From: an uncultured Lachnospiraceae bacterium
GTDB taxonomy: Bacteria; Bacillota; Clostridia; Lachnospirales; Lachnospiraceae
Direction of reading: 5' to 3'
Assembly (NCBI GenBank): GCA_910586025.1
Contig: CAJUIO010000009.1
Location: 1-64,000, forward strand
DNA length: 64,000 nt
In this document: piece by piece, positions 35,405 through 45,737 of the stretch
How positions within the stretch are numbered: the first letter of the stretch is position 1
Layout of the letters: every line of letters begins with the position of its first letter
The notes under the pieces: model-generated
What the model was told of the DNA's origin: nothing
The model's input: only the letters and a program-made list of their open reading frames with translations
Database searches by the model: none
Translations under genes and position numbers: made by a program

Positions 35405-36722
35405 ACAGCTGCGCCACCACAAAGATATCGTAGATAGAGGCAATTGCCGCCTCGAAATCCTCGTCCGCCACGCCGATAATGATGTTCAGCTCACTGGAAC
35501 CCTGATCGATCATCTTCACATTCACATTGGCATGCGCCAGAGCGGAAAAGATGCGGCCGGCCGTTCCTCTGGTGGATTTCATTCCCCGTCCCACCACGGC
35601 AATCAGCGCAAGATCAGCCTCAATATCCACGGAATCGGGATCCGCAAGTCTGTGGATGGCGGATACCACCTTCTGTTCCTTGTCAATGAATTCGTCCTGA
35701 TGAACGAATATGGTCATAGTGTCAATTCCCGAGGGCACATGCTCAAAGGAGATTCCGGAATCCTCAAAGGCCTGCAGAACCTTTCTCCCGAACCCGATCT
35801 CGGAATTCATCATGGCTTTCTCGATGTTGACCGAGCAAAAGCCCTTCTTTCCCGCAATTCCCGTGATCACATATTTCGACTTCTGGCAGGTGCTCTCCAC
35901 GATCCAGGTTCCCTCATCCTCCGGCTTGTTGGTGTTCCGGATATTGATGGGAATCCCCTCCCTCCTCACAGGGAAAATCGCATCCTCATGAAGCACGCCC
36001 GCCCCCATATAAGAAAGCTCCCGCAATTCTCTGTAGGTGATGGTTTCGATAGCCTCCGGATTTTCAATAATCCTGGGATCCGCAATCAAAAATCCCGACA
36101 CATCAGTCCAGTTCTCATAGATATCGGCCTTCACCGCCCTGGCAACGATAGAACCCGTGATATCCGAGCCTCCTCTTGAGAAGGTTTTTACCCTTCCGTC
36201 GCCATAGGCCCCGTAAAATCCGGGAATCACCGCTTGGGAAAGTCCCGAAAGACGCTCGCCCAGAATCTGATTGGTAAGCTCTGCATCAAACTCGCCGCTG
36301 TCCTTAAAGCGGACCACCTGTGCCGCATCCACGAATTCATAGCCGAGGTAGGCCGCCATCACAATTCCGTTCAGATATTCTCCTCTGGAAGCAGCATAGT
36401 TTTCTCCCGCCTTCTCCCTGAAGCTTTTTGTGATTATGTCGAATTCCCCGTCCAGTGAAATCTGAAGTCCCAGACCGTCTATAATCTCCTGATACCTTTC
36501 CCTGATTTCCGCAAGCTCCTTCTCAAAATCCTCACCTGCTTCCGCCAGATGATAACAGCCATAGAGCATATCCGTCACCTTGGAATCTCCGTCAAACCTT
36601 TTCCCCGGTGCGGAGGGAATCACGTATCTTCTCTCCTCCTGCGCATGGATGATATCCGCCACCTTCTGAAACTGCTCCGCACTGGCAAGAGAGCTTCCTC
36701 CAAACTTAACTACTTTTTTCAT
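35403..36722 (-). CDS. lysC: Aspartate kinase
   Basis: 439 residues. It phosphorylates aspartate, the first step toward lysine, methionine and threonine. The N-terminal KFGGSSLA motif (6-13), the SRGGSDITGS block and a C-terminal pair of ACT domains (about 295-439) are present, so feedback inhibition by an amino acid is expected. It is the last gene of the operon pheB-hom-homoserine kinase-lysC; a bidirectional terminator abuts its stop. The linkage with hom suggests service to threonine. Confidence 0.95.
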   Translation of the reverse strand: MKKVVKFGGSSLASAEQFQKVADIIHAQEERRYVIPSAPGKRFDGDSKVTDMLYGCYHLAEAGEDFEKELAEIRERYQEIIDGLGLQISLDGEFDIITKSFREKAGENYAASRGEYLNGIVMAAYLGYEFVDAAQVVRFKDSGEFDAELTNQILGERLSGLSQAVIPGFYGAYGDGRVKTFSRGGSDITGSIVARAVKADIYENWTDVSGFLIADPRIIENPEAIETITYRELRELSYMGAGVLHEDAIFPVRREGIPINIRNTNKPEDEGTWIVESTCQKSKYVITGIAGKKGFCSVNIEKAMMNSEIGFGRKVLQAFEDSGISFEHVPSGIDTMTIFVHQDEFIDKEQKVVSAIHRLADPDSVDIEADLALIAVVGRGMKSTRGTAGRIFSALAHANVNVKMIDQGSSELNIIIGVADEDFEAAIASIYDIFVVAQL

Positions 36723-36743
36723 CGTCCTCTATCTCCTCATCGC

Positions 36744-37949
36744 TTACTCATTTCTATTCAGCAGCTTATCTATTATGGTGTATCCCTTCCGGATCAGGTT
36801 GCCGCTTTGCCTTGCCTCTTTTTCATTGTAATCCCACTTCTCCTCCCTGTGCGCCGTACTGTCATAGAGAAGATAGGGCACGCCATCTCTCGTGTGCGTC
36901 CTCACCCGGACAGGTGTGGGATGGTCCGGCATCACCAGAAGCCTGTAATCCATATGTACGGCATCCATCGCATCCGTCAGCGGCCCGATAATTCTCCCGT
37001 CCAGATATTCGATGGATTTCACCTTTTTCTCTACGCTGCCCTGATGCCCCATTTCATCCGGGGCTTCCACATGGATATAAGCGAAATCGCAGCCCGTCTC
37101 AAGGGCATGGAAAGCCGCATGCCATTTTCCCTCATAGTTTGTGTCGAGTCCGCCGTTGGCCCCCTTCACATGGACTGTCTCCATGCCGGCTCCCACGGCA
37201 ATCCCCTTGAGCAGGTCCACGGCGGAAACCATCACGCCCTTTATGCCGCATTTCTCCTCAAAGGAGCAAAGATGCGGCTTAGTGCCCGCTCCCCAGAACC
37301 AGCAGCAGTTGGCCGGATTCAGGCCTTTCCTTTTTCTCTCCTGATTGAGGGGATGATCCTTCAGAATCTCGTAGCTTCTCTTCATCATGCAAAGCAGCTT
37401 TTCATCTGACGGGAGATAGAGCCCTATCGCCTGTCCCAGAACATCATGGGGCGCTGTAAGCTCCAATACCTTGCCGTTATTCCAGATCAGGCAGTGGCGG
37501 TAGCTGGTTCCCGTGTAAAACTGATAGGTTTCATCCGCAAGCTCCTTCCTCACCGCCTCGAGAAGGATGCCGCACTCCCTGGTACTGATTTCCCCGGAGC
37601 TGTGGTCTATAATAGTCTGCTTCTCAAAGGGAACGTCCTCCTCCGATATTGTGACCAGATTGCAGCGCAGAGCAATATCCGTATCCTTCATGGGTACGCC
37701 GATGCTCAGCGCCTCCAAAGGGGAGCGCCCCGAATAATAGATCTTCGGATCGTAACCCAGTACGGAGAGATTGGCCGTATCCGACCCCGGCTTCATTCCC
37801 TCCGGAATCGTGTAGACCATTCCGATTTCTGACTGTTTGCTGAGACGGTCGAGAGCGGGCGTATCCGCATAGGCAAGGGGTGTTTTCCCCCCAAGCTCTT
37901 CCAGCTCCTCATCCGCCATCCCGTCTCCAAGCACCACGATATATTTCAT
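36744..37949 (-). CDS. Phosphoglycerate mutase-like protein, proposed homoserine kinase
   Basis: 401 residues of the alkaline phosphatase superfamily, similar to archaeal-type cofactor-independent phosphoglycerate mutases (ApgM). Metal motifs are VLGDGMAD near the N-terminus, GSDTANLSVLGYDP with the nucleophilic Ser, and HVEAPDEMGHQG. In genomes without ThrB, a subgroup of this family placed between hom and lysC has been proposed as homoserine kinase; the position here is exactly that, and no ThrB is seen. The ATG at 37949 is preferred (AAGGA 10 nt upstream) to the GTG at 37958. The alternative is a real phosphoglycerate mutase. Confidence 0.82.
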   Translation of the reverse strand: MKYIVVLGDGMADEELEELGGKTPLAYADTPALDRLSKQSEIGMVYTIPEGMKPGSDTANLSVLGYDPKIYYSGRSPLEALSIGVPMKDTDIALRCNLVTISEEDVPFEKQTIIDHSSGEISTRECGILLEAVRKELADETYQFYTGTSYRHCLIWNNGKVLELTAPHDVLGQAIGLYLPSDEKLLCMMKRSYEILKDHPLNQERKRKGLNPANCCWFWGAGTKPHLCSFEEKCGIKGVMVSAVDLLKGIAVGAGMETVHVKGANGGLDTNYEGKWHAAFHALETGCDFAYIHVEAPDEMGHQGSVEKKVKSIEYLDGRIIGPLTDAMDAVHMDYRLLVMPDHPTPVRVRTHTRDGVPYLLYDSTAHREEKWDYNEKEARQSGNLIRKGYTIIDKLLNRNE

Positions 37950-37964
37950 ACGACTCACATCCTT

Positions 37965-39167
37965 CTACTCTTCCATCCTGACCCGGCTGATTATGCCAAC
38001 CTCCCCGGCCTTCCGGTTAAACTCCTTCTCGCTCATCACATCCGTCACAAAGGCAAACTCTCCCGGGACATCCGCCTCGATCACACGAACGCTTTTAAAG
38101 GTCTCAATCGCTTCTCTTTCCTTCTTTGCATCCACCCTCACAAAGAAGCTTCTCTTTGCCTCGTCGATTCCGGTAAGCTCCACGTTCTGAGCGTCCCAGA
38201 AGCACATAATCACCTTGCCGATATGTCTCGCACAGTCCACCACGTCCGAGACCACGGCGCTGGCCGTGGGCAGCTTTCCGGCTCCTCTCCCATAGTACAT
38301 GGAATCCCCCAGCATATTTCCGTGAACGCAGACCGCATTAAACACGCCGTTTACCATATAGAGGGGATGCTCCCTGCTGATCAGAAAGGGAGCTACCATG
38401 GCGTAAAACCGTCCCTCCTGCTCCATGCTCTTTGCCAGAAGCTTGATGGTCTTTCCCATGGCATGGGCATATACAAAATCAGCCGCCGTAATTTTCGTGA
38501 TTCCCTCTGTATAGATTTCCTCGGAGCGGACATTCTTCCCGCTCATAAGGGAAGAGAGAATGGCGATCTTACGGCAGGCGTCATGTCCCTCCACATCAGC
38601 CGCAGGATTTTTTTCCGCATATCCCTTTTCCTGCGCCAGGGCAAGCACGTCGGCAAAATCAGCCCCCTCTTTTTCCATCTTAGATAAAATATAGTTTGTG
38701 GTTCCGTTTAAAATACCTGTAATGGCATCAATTTTTTCCGCAGTCAGGGAATAATTGAGAGGACGGATAATGGGAATTCCCCCTCCCACACTGGCTTCAA
38801 AAAGATAATTGCACTTATTGTCGTGGGCAATCCGGATCAGCTCCGGCCCGTGAGCCGCAACCAGCTCCTTGTTGGAGGTACACACGCTCTTGCCTGAAAG
38901 AAGGGCCCTCCTGGTAAACTCATATGCCGCCCCAAGGCCGCCCATGGTCTCACAGACAATCGCAACCTCGGGATCCTCCAGAACCTCATTCACGTCATGC
39001 ACTATCTTGTTCTCGTACGGATCCCCCGGAAAATCCCGAAGATCCAGAATATATTTGATATTCAGCTCCTCGCCGGATTTCTTGTTGATCTCCTCTTTAT
39101 TCTTTTCAATTACCTCTACCACACCGCTTCCCACTGTGCCGTATCCCAAAACCGCTACCTGAATCAT
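37965..39167 (-). CDS. hom: Homoserine dehydrogenase
   Basis: 400 residues. It reduces aspartate semialdehyde to homoserine. The NAD(P)-binding loop GYGTVGSG (8-15), the catalytic-domain motif GGGIPIIRPL, NGTTNYIL and the signature AEKNPAADVEGHDACRK are intact; a C-terminal ACT domain occupies about 325-400. Spacing is 15 nt to the kinase-like gene and 35 nt from the ACT-domain gene. Aspartate semialdehyde dehydrogenase is not in the window. Confidence 0.97.
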   Translation of the reverse strand: MIQVAVLGYGTVGSGVVEVIEKNKEEINKKSGEELNIKYILDLRDFPGDPYENKIVHDVNEVLEDPEVAIVCETMGGLGAAYEFTRRALLSGKSVCTSNKELVAAHGPELIRIAHDNKCNYLFEASVGGGIPIIRPLNYSLTAEKIDAITGILNGTTNYILSKMEKEGADFADVLALAQEKGYAEKNPAADVEGHDACRKIAILSSLMSGKNVRSEEIYTEGITKITAADFVYAHAMGKTIKLLAKSMEQEGRFYAMVAPFLISREHPLYMVNGVFNAVCVHGNMLGDSMYYGRGAGKLPTASAVVSDVVDCARHIGKVIMCFWDAQNVELTGIDEAKRSFFVRVDAKKEREAIETFKSVRVIEADVPGEFAFVTDVMSEKEFNRKAGEVGIISRVRMEE

Positions 39168-39202
39168 CTTGACACCTGTTCTCCTTTCTTTGTCCCTTAT
39201 TT

Positions 39203-39649
39203 CTATTCCTTTGCCAGTATCTTTACACTTCTGACTCCCTTCCTGCCCTCCATGACCTCCAGCATCTCGGACACATTGCCCGTTGTCGGAAGCACCTGGA
39301 TACTGAGGCTTAAGGAAGCCATCCCATTAATGGGAATGCTCTGATGAATTGTGAGTATATTTGCACCAAAATCGGCAATGATTTTAAGCACATCCGACAG
39401 AAGCCCGGGCTCATCCTCAATCTGCAGCGTGAGGGTGATGGTGGTTCCCTGGGAATTCTCATGAAACTCAAAGATATCTTCCTTGTATTTGTAGAAAGAG
39501 CTGCGGCTGATGCCAACCTGTCCGGCAGCCTCGTTTATGGTATGCGCCCTCCCGGTATCAAGAAGCTTTTTGGCCTCCACCACCTTGAGAAGTACCTCCG
39601 GCACCGCCTGTTCCTTCACCACGTAGTACCGCTTTCCCATGCTTTTCAT
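39203..39649 (-). CDS. pheB: ACT-domain protein PheB (UPF0735)
   Basis: About 148 residues. An N-terminal helix-turn-helix-like segment (AHTINEAAGQVGISRSSFYKYK) is joined to a C-terminal ACT domain (about 70-145, TLQIEDEPGLLSDVLKIIAD). PheB proteins commonly stand before hom in Firmicutes and are thought to sense an amino acid; the role is not proven. The start at 39649 (ATG) is a choice among close ATGs (39640 also possible); ribosome sites are weak. It is the first gene of the threonine operon. Confidence 0.85.
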   Translation of the reverse strand: MKSMGKRYYVVKEQAVPEVLLKVVEAKKLLDTGRAHTINEAAGQVGISRSSFYKYKEDIFEFHENSQGTTITLTLQIEDEPGLLSDVLKIIADFGANILTIHQSIPINGMASLSLSIQVLPTTGNVSEMLEVMEGRKGVRSVKILAKE

Positions 39650-39777
39650 TTTTATACCCATGCCTTTCCCGCATGAGCCCTTCCCATGTGGGAACAGGCC
39701 CAAACACGTAGACTGAAAATTTCAGCTTTCAATCTTGTAGTCCTCCGATTAAAGACACTTGTTCGTCAACGAGGGAT

Positions 39778-39806
39778 ATTGTAGCACAGGATGAGAGAGG
39801 TTGCAA
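39778..39806 (-). promoter_or_regulatory. Promoter of the threonine operon
   Basis: On the minus strand TTGCAA (39806-39801), 17 nt, TACAAT (39783-39778). The leader of about 120 nt up to pheB contains two small hairpins (CTGAAATTTTCAG and TTCCC-ACA-TGGGAA) but no T-box consensus that I can see. Confidence 0.7.
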
Positions 39807-39860
39807 GTATTTTTTCTCCGGGTGCCCGTATGCAGATTTCCTCTGCACGGGGCTGTACAT

Positions 39861-39897
39861 AAAAAGCATGGGCAGATTTCAATTCTCTGCCCATGCC
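39861..39897 (-). terminator. Terminator after glgD
   Basis: GCATGGGCAGA (minus strand, 39896-39886) pairs with TCTGCCCATGC (39876-39866), then TTTTT (39865-39861). It lies about 100 nt after the glgD stop; 39898-39993 shows nothing else. Confidence 0.88.
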
Positions 39898-39993
39898 ATT
39901 ATAATACGTTTTTTCTTAATACAAAAGACCTTTTATATATTTTATCAGAAATTTGTCCGGAATGACGCACTACATGAATCACCCGCCCATCCT

Positions 39994-41136
39994 TTATACG
40001 GTCTGGAACTTTGCTATGTAAACAGGGAAGGTGTCCGTTCCCCTCATCTCTTTCCCTGCAGTGATGGTGACATTCTTATCCGTGATGAGATATTCCACAT
40101 TAGCGCCGGCCTCAACCACCGTACCCTGCATCAGCACGCAGTTCTTAACCTTTGCTCCCTTTGCGATCTTCACACCTCTGAATAACACGCTGTTCTCCAC
40201 TTCGCCCTCGATCACGCAGCCGTCGGCAGCCATCACGTTCTGAACCCTGGCCCCCTCGATATATCTGGTGGGGTTATCGTCACGGATCTTTGTATAGATG
40301 GGAGCGCCCGAGAAGAGCGCATCCAGATTATGGTCGTCGAGAAGCTTCATGTTCTCATCAAAGTAGCTCTTCATGCCGCTGATTCTTGCCACATATCCGT
40401 CGTATTTGTAAGCCTGCACGTTCAGCTTATTCAGCTGTGCGAGCAGCACGTCTCTCTCAAAGAACTGTTGTCCCCGCACAAAAGCCGTATTGACCATATC
40501 GATCAACAGCTCTCTCTCCACCACGTAAATGTTCATGGAGAAGTTCTGTATGCCGGGCTCCTTGTCGTTTACATAGATCTTGGTGATCCTCCCGTCGTTA
40601 ATGTCAAAGGTATAGTAAAAGCCCTTATCATTAGACTGGCTCTTTAACAGACTCTCCGGAAGCTCCTGCTCATTGTATGCCACTGTCACGTCCGCTCCGC
40701 TTGCAATATGAGCGTCAATCATTGCCCTGAAATCAAAGTTCACTGCAAGGTTGGTGTCCGACATGACCACGTATTTTTCCTTCTGGTCTCTCAGATTCTC
40801 AAGAATTCCCGCAAGAGCCTCCACGCGTCCCACATAGGGCTTGGATTCTTTCTCCGCAAAGGGAGGGAAAATGGTAAGGCCGCCGTTTTTACGCACCAGA
40901 TCCCACTCGCGTCCGGAATCCAAATGATCCATCAGAGAGTGATAGTTGTTATTAACCATCACCGATACATTATTGATATCGCAATGCGCCATGCTGGATA
41001 AAACAAAGTCGATCAGACGATAACGGCTGGCAAATGGGATGGAAGCCATCAAACGTACATTCACCAGTTCCGGAACCAGCGCGTCATAGCTGTTGGGGAA
41101 TATGATACCCAGTGCACTTGTACTTGAATTTACCAT
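39994..41136 (-). CDS. glgD: GlgD, partner subunit of glucose-1-phosphate adenylyltransferase
   Basis: 380 residues: a nucleotidyltransferase-like N-terminal domain and a C-terminal left-handed beta helix (from about 270). The usual nucleotide-binding GGxGxRL loop is replaced by sequence around [18 protein letters not shown], as in other Firmicutes GlgD proteins, so it is catalytically weak and acts as a regulatory or stabilising partner of GlgC. It overlaps glgC by 7 nt. The operon ends here with a terminator; glycogen synthase and branching enzyme are not in the window. Confidence 0.93.
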   Translation of the reverse strand: MVNSSTSALGIIFPNSYDALVPELVNVRLMASIPFASRYRLIDFVLSSMAHCDINNVSVMVNNNYHSLMDHLDSGREWDLVRKNGGLTIFPPFAEKESKPYVGRVEALAGILENLRDQKEKYVVMSDTNLAVNFDFRAMIDAHIASGADVTVAYNEQELPESLLKSQSNDKGFYYTFDINDGRITKIYVNDKEPGIQNFSMNIYVVERELLIDMVNTAFVRGQQFFERDVLLAQLNKLNVQAYKYDGYVARISGMKSYFDENMKLLDDHNLDALFSGAPIYTKIRDDNPTRYIEGARVQNVMAADGCVIEGEVENSVLFRGVKIAKGAKVKNCVLMQGTVVEAGANVEYLITDKNVTITAGKEMRGTDTFPVYIAKFQTV

Positions 41137-42338
41137 TGTTCTTCACCGCCTTCCACATTTTTGTTTACCATGGCCTTAGGGCCGATCTTGGCATTGTCGC
41201 CTATGGTAACTCCCGAGCCGATCGTCGCAACGCCCTTCTCTTCCTCCGTGGGCATCGCTCCTACCACTGCGTTTTCTCCAATCGTTACATTCTCCGCCAC
41301 GATGCAGTGCTTTACAACCGCACCCGCCTTGATCACGGTGCCGCCCATGACAACCGCATCCTCAACCACGGCTCCCTTTTCCACCCTGACGCCTGAAAAG
41401 AGAATGGAGTGCTTCACCGTACCCTTGATCCGGCATCCGTCGGTGAGCATGGAGTTCTCCACCTCCGCCCCGGCGCTGATCTTATGGCCTGTCATACCGC
41501 TGTTGCGGCTGTAGATCTTCCAGTCCTCGTCAAAAAGGTTGATTCCGCTCTTCTCGGGATCCAGAACCTCCATATTTGCCTCCCAGAGGGAAGAAATGGT
41601 TCCCACATCCTTCCAGTAGCCGTTGAAACGATATGCATACATCTTGCGGCTGTCCCGAAGAAGATTGGGGATAATATTGTTTCCAAAGTCATTTTCGGAT
41701 TCCGGATTCGCCTCGTCCTCCTCAAGATATTTCTTCAAAATATCCCAGTTAAAGATATAGATACCCATGGAAGCCAGATTGGACTTGGGATTCTTGGGCT
41801 TCTCCTGGAATTCCGTGATTCTGTCCGTCTCATCCGCCACCATCAGGCCAAAGCGCGAAGCCTCCTCCCAGGGAACCTCCATGACAGCCACGCTGAACTC
41901 AGCGCCCTTTTCCTTGTGAAACCTCAGGAAATCACTGTAGTCCTGCTTACAGATCTGGTCTCCGGAAAGAATGATGACATACTGCGGATCATATCTCTCA
42001 ATGAACGAAATGTTCTGATAGATCGCATTTGCCGTTCCCTTGTACCAGTCGGATCCGCTCGCCTTCTGATAAGGCGGAAGTACATGAACGCCGCCATAGA
42101 GACGGTCCAGATCCCAGGGCTGTCCGTTTCCGATATACTCGTTCAGCACAAGGGGCTGATACTGAGTCAGGATTCCTACCGTATCAATTCCTGAATTGAC
42201 GCAGTTCGAGAGCGGAAAGTCGATAATACGATATTTGCCGCCGAAAGGAACTGCAGGTTTTGCAAGCGTCTCTGTCAGTGCGTACAGACGGGAACCCTGT
42301 CCGCCGGCAAGGAGCATTGCAATCATTTCTTTTGCCAT
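41130..42338 (-). CDS. glgC: Glucose-1-phosphate adenylyltransferase, catalytic subunit
   Basis: 402 residues. It makes ADP-glucose from ATP and glucose 1-phosphate, the committing step of glycogen synthesis. The catalytic loop [13 protein letters not shown] (9-21), [19 protein letters not shown] and the C-terminal beta helix (repeats of V-x-G-x2-I-x3-A-x-V) are complete. AGGAGG lies 8 nt before ATG. A TATAAT (minus strand, 42378-42373) precedes it. Glucose 1-phosphate from cellobiose phosphorolysis could be a direct substrate. Confidence 0.96.
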   Translation of the reverse strand: MAKEMIAMLLAGGQGSRLYALTETLAKPAVPFGGKYRIIDFPLSNCVNSGIDTVGILTQYQPLVLNEYIGNGQPWDLDRLYGGVHVLPPYQKASGSDWYKGTANAIYQNISFIERYDPQYVIILSGDQICKQDYSDFLRFHKEKGAEFSVAVMEVPWEEASRFGLMVADETDRITEFQEKPKNPKSNLASMGIYIFNWDILKKYLEEDEANPESENDFGNNIIPNLLRDSRKMYAYRFNGYWKDVGTISSLWEANMEVLDPEKSGINLFDEDWKIYSRNSGMTGHKISAGAEVENSMLTDGCRIKGTVKHSILFSGVRVEKGAVVEDAVVMGGTVIKAGAVVKHCIVAENVTIGENAVVGAMPTEEEKGVATIGSGVTIGDNAKIGPKAMVNKNVEGGEEQW

Positions 42339-42429
42339 AATACTGCCCTCCTATTTTGTAGCCTTGTACAAAATTATACATTATTTTACCTAAAAATGAT
42401 AGGTTTTTATAATTTTTTTTAGAAAAAAT

Positions 42430-43860
42430 CTACAGAAGTTCCTTCAGCAGCTGATTTACCATCCCCGGGTCAGCCTTTCCCTTCATAGCCTTCATGGTCT
42501 GCCCGACCAGGAAGCCGATAGCCTTCTCCTTTCCGCCCCTGTAATCCGTCACGGACTGGGGATTGTCCGCAATCACTTTCTCCACGGCCCTTCGCAGGGC
42601 ACTCTCGTCGTTTACCGTCTTAAGGCCCTTCTCCTCCACGTATTTCTCCGGATCAATGTCATTTTCAAACATTTCCTCAAAAACCTCCTTGGCCACAGTG
42701 CTGTTGACGGCTTTGGAATCGGCCAGGGAAATCAGCTTTGCCAGGTGCTCCGGGGAAAAGCGGATATCCTCCGGATCCATCTCCTTTTCCTTCAGAAGGC
42801 GCAGCGTCTCCACCATGAGCCAGTTGGATACCTTCTTGGGCTGTGCTCCAAGGGCCACTGTGGCCTCAAAGAGATCCGCCATGCGCTTGGCCGCCGTAAT
42901 AATATCGATATCATAATCGGGAAGATCGAACTCCCTTTTGTAGCGTGCCATCTTGTCCTCCCGAAATTCGGGCTGCTTTCTGCGGATCTCATCAAGAAAT
43001 GCGTTGTCCAGCACGACAGGCACCAGATCCGGATCCGGGAAATAGCGGTAGTCCTGGGCGTCCTCCTTGCTTCTCATGGCATAGGACTCTCCCTTCGCAT
43101 CATCCCAGCGCCTGGTCTCCTGAATGACCTTATGACCGGACTCAAGCAGGTCAATCTGCCGCTCCCTCTCCCCCTCAATGGCCCTGGCAATGGCCTTGAA
43201 GGAATTGAGATTTTTCATTTCGGTCCTGGTTCCGAACGCTTCCGCTCCCGCTTCCCTGACGGAAAGGTTCACGTCCGCCCGCATGGACCCCTCCTGAAGC
43301 TTGCAGTCCGAGGCTCCAAGGTACTGAATGGTCATGCGCAGCTTTTCCAGATAGGCGATTACCTCCTGCGCACTTCTCATGTCCGGCTCGGACACGATCT
43401 CGATGAGAGGCACGCCGGAACGGTTATAGTCCACAAGAGAACAGTCGTCCCACTCGTCATGGATCAGCTTTCCCGCATCCTCCTCCATGTGGATCTCATG
43501 GATCCCCACAAGCTTCTTTCCGTTTTCCGTCTCAATCTCCACATTTCCATTCCGGCAGATGGGCAGATACAGCTGAGAAATCTGGTAATTCTGCGGATTA
43601 TCGGGATAAAAGTAGTTCTTACGGTCAAATTTGCAGTATTTGGTGATCTCGCAGTTTGTGGCAAGCCCTACAGCCACCGCATATTCCAGAACCCGCTTAT
43701 TGAGCACGGGAAGCGATCCCGGCATCCCTGTGCAGACCGGGCAGGTATGGGTATTGGGCTCGCCTCCGAAGGCTGTGGAACAGCCGCAGAAAATCTTGGT
43801 TTTTGTGGCAAGCTCCACGTGAACCTCGAGACCGATCACTGTTTCGTATTGCTTTTCCAT
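42430..43860 (-). CDS. gatB: Asp/Glu-tRNA amidotransferase subunit B
   Basis: 476 residues. GatB binds the misacylated tRNA and activates Glu or Asp for amidation. The N-terminal YETVIGLEVHVELATKTKIF, Cys pairs for zinc (CGCS and CPVC), and the C-terminal YqeY-like tail domain (KVIADNPQSVTDYRGGKEKA) are present. Start 43860 follows GAGGAGG at 6 nt; longer frames overlap gatA. It is the last gene of gatC-gatA-gatB. Confidence 0.97.
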   Translation of the reverse strand: MEKQYETVIGLEVHVELATKTKIFCGCSTAFGGEPNTHTCPVCTGMPGSLPVLNKRVLEYAVAVGLATNCEITKYCKFDRKNYFYPDNPQNYQISQLYLPICRNGNVEIETENGKKLVGIHEIHMEEDAGKLIHDEWDDCSLVDYNRSGVPLIEIVSEPDMRSAQEVIAYLEKLRMTIQYLGASDCKLQEGSMRADVNLSVREAGAEAFGTRTEMKNLNSFKAIARAIEGERERQIDLLESGHKVIQETRRWDDAKGESYAMRSKEDAQDYRYFPDPDLVPVVLDNAFLDEIRRKQPEFREDKMARYKREFDLPDYDIDIITAAKRMADLFEATVALGAQPKKVSNWLMVETLRLLKEKEMDPEDIRFSPEHLAKLISLADSKAVNSTVAKEVFEEMFENDIDPEKYVEEKGLKTVNDESALRRAVEKVIADNPQSVTDYRGGKEKAIGFLVGQTMKAMKGKADPGMVNQLLKELL

Positions 43861-43861
43861 G

Positions 43862-45370
43862 CTATGCCTCCTCTCCTGCGCCGGCGCTGCCGCCGGATAC
43901 ACCGCTCCCTGTATTTTGCATGGGCCCTGCGAATCCGCCCCTGGCCCTTTCATAAGTATAAGCGGCACGGATCAGCTTCTTCTCCTGGAAGCAGTCCCCG
44001 ATCAGCTGCAGGCCGATGGGCAGGCCCCTGCTGTCAATTCCACAGGGCACGGACAATCCCGGCAGTCCCGCAAGATTCACGGATATCGTATAAATGTCTC
44101 CCAGATACATCTTGATGGGGTCCGACAGGCTCTCCCCAAGTCTTGGTGCCGTGGCGGGTGCCACCGGCCCCAGGATCATGTCGTATTTCGCAAAGGCATC
44201 GTCAAAAGCCTTTTTAATCAGGGCCTTCACCCGGAGAGCCTTCAGATAGTAAGCGTCGTAATAGCCGGAGCTGAGCACAAAGCTTCCCAGCATGATTCTT
44301 CTCTTTACCTCGGGGCCAAAGCCCTCGGAGCGGGACTTCTTATACATATTGTGAAGTCCGCTGTAGTTTTGTGTGCGGTAGCCGTACTTGATTCCGTCAA
44401 ACCGTTCAAGATTGGAGCTTGCCTCCGCCGCAGCTATGGTATAATAGGCGGGAATCGCATACTCCGCAAGGCTTAAGTCAAATTCCTCCACCAGGGCTCC
44501 TTTCTCTTTCAGAACCTTTGCGGCTCCAAACACCGCCTCTTTTATCTCCGGATCTAATCCCTCCCCGAAATAATCTCTGGGTATTCCGATCCGCAGTCCC
44601 TTTACGTCCTCCACAAGAGCGTCTGTAAAGTCCGTATCGTCCCGCTTTATGGAGGTGGAGTCCTTCGGATCGTGAGAGGCAAGAATTTCCATGATTGTGG
44701 CGCAGTCCCTCACATCCTTACACAGCGGACCGATCTGGTCAAGGGATGAACCATATGCGATCAGGCCGTAGCGGGACACAGTTCCGTAGGTGGGCTTCAT
44801 CCCCACCACGCCGCAGAAGGAGGCGGGCTGCCGGATGGAGCCGCCCGTGTCAGAGCCAAGAGCATAGAAGCATTCCCCCGCCGCCACCGCCGCGGCGCTT
44901 CCCCCCGAGGAGCCGCCCGGAACATGTCCGGGGTTCCAGGGATTTTTTGTCTCGCCAAAGGCCGAGGTCTCCGTGGTGGAGCCCATGGCAAACTCGTCCA
45001 TGTTTGTCTTTCCGAGAATCACGGCTCCTGCCCGCTCCAGATTCAGGACCGCCTGTGCCGAAAAAGTGGGAACAAAATTTCCCAGTATCTTGGAGGAGCA
45101 GGTGGTGAGAAGCCCCTGCGTACACATGTTGTCCTTGATGGCTGTGGGAACGCCCGCAAGGGGACCGGTAAGAATTCCCTGATCAATCTTTTTCTGTATT
45201 TCCTGCGCCTTTGCAAGCGCTCCCTCTCTGTCCACTGTCACATAGCAGTTGTAAAGGCTCTCGCTCTCCTCAATCCGGGAAAGTGATGCCTCCACTGCCT
45301 GCATGACGGTCACTTCCCCGTTCTTGATCGCCGCGCCAAGCTCTGTGGCGGTTTTGTCAAGTATACTCAT
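43862..45370 (-). CDS. gatA: Asp/Glu-tRNA amidotransferase subunit A
   Basis: 502 residues. The glutaminase subunit that releases ammonia from glutamine. The amidase signature with the Ser-cisSer-Lys triad is complete: Lys in GVPTAIKDNMCT, then GGSSGGSAAAVAAGECFYALGSDTGGSIR (written here in two parts as the Ser-rich loop and the GSDTGGSIR strand). Start 45370 is preferred because AAAGGA lies 9 nt upstream and inside the longer frame. One nucleotide separates it from gatB. Confidence 0.97.
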   Translation of the reverse strand: MSILDKTATELGAAIKNGEVTVMQAVEASLSRIEESESLYNCYVTVDREGALAKAQEIQKKIDQGILTGPLAGVPTAIKDNMCTQGLLTTCSSKILGNFVPTFSAQAVLNLERAGAVILGKTNMDEFAMGSTTETSAFGETKNPWNPGHVPGGSSGGSAAAVAAGECFYALGSDTGGSIRQPASFCGVVGMKPTYGTVSRYGLIAYGSSLDQIGPLCKDVRDCATIMEILASHDPKDSTSIKRDDTDFTDALVEDVKGLRIGIPRDYFGEGLDPEIKEAVFGAAKVLKEKGALVEEFDLSLAEYAIPAYYTIAAAEASSNLERFDGIKYGYRTQNYSGLHNMYKKSRSEGFGPEVKRRIMLGSFVLSSGYYDAYYLKALRVKALIKKAFDDAFAKYDMILGPVAPATAPRLGESLSDPIKMYLGDIYTISVNLAGLPGLSVPCGIDSRGLPIGLQLIGDCFQEKKLIRAAYTYERARGGFAGPMQNTGSGVSGGSAGAGEEA

Positions 45371-45404
45371 CTGATCTGATCCTTTCTGCATTAAAATTCA
45401 TATT

Positions 45405-45698
45405 CTATTCGAACGTCCTTGGCACCGCAAACATCCCGTTCTTTTCCTCGGGCGCATTCTTAAGAATTGCTTCTCTCTCATCCCCATTGGTGACCACGTC
45501 CTCCCGGAACACATTATTCACCGGAAACACATGGGACATGGGCTCCACTCCCCGGGTGTCAAGCTCGCCCAGCTTGTCAATGTAGTCCAGCATGCTTCCC
45601 ATATCCTTCTTTGCCCGCTCCTTCTCCTCGTCCGTAAGCTCAAGCTTGGCAAGGATTCCTACATATTCGATGGTCTCGTCTGAAATTATATTTGCCAT
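45405..45698 (-). CDS. gatC: Asp/Glu-tRNA amidotransferase subunit C
   Basis: 97 residues, the normal length. GatC wraps around GatA and helps its folding. The conserved C-terminal block VFREDVV near residue 60 and the N-terminal helix pair with [15 protein letters not shown] are visible. It is the first gene of the operon, 34 nt before gatA. Confidence 0.94.
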   Translation of the reverse strand: MANIISDETIEYVGILAKLELTDEEKERAKKDMGSMLDYIDKLGELDTRGVEPMSHVFPVNNVFREDVVTNGDEREAILKNAPEEKNGMFAVPRTFE

Positions 45699-45737
45699 TT
45701 ATCTGATTCCTTTCTTCTGGTATGCTCTTCCAACGCT

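Noticed and set aside
39650..39777. T-box or amino-acid riboswitch before the threonine operon
   Set aside because: The leader is about 120 nt and shows only small hairpins; no T-box consensus or lysine-riboswitch elements are seen.
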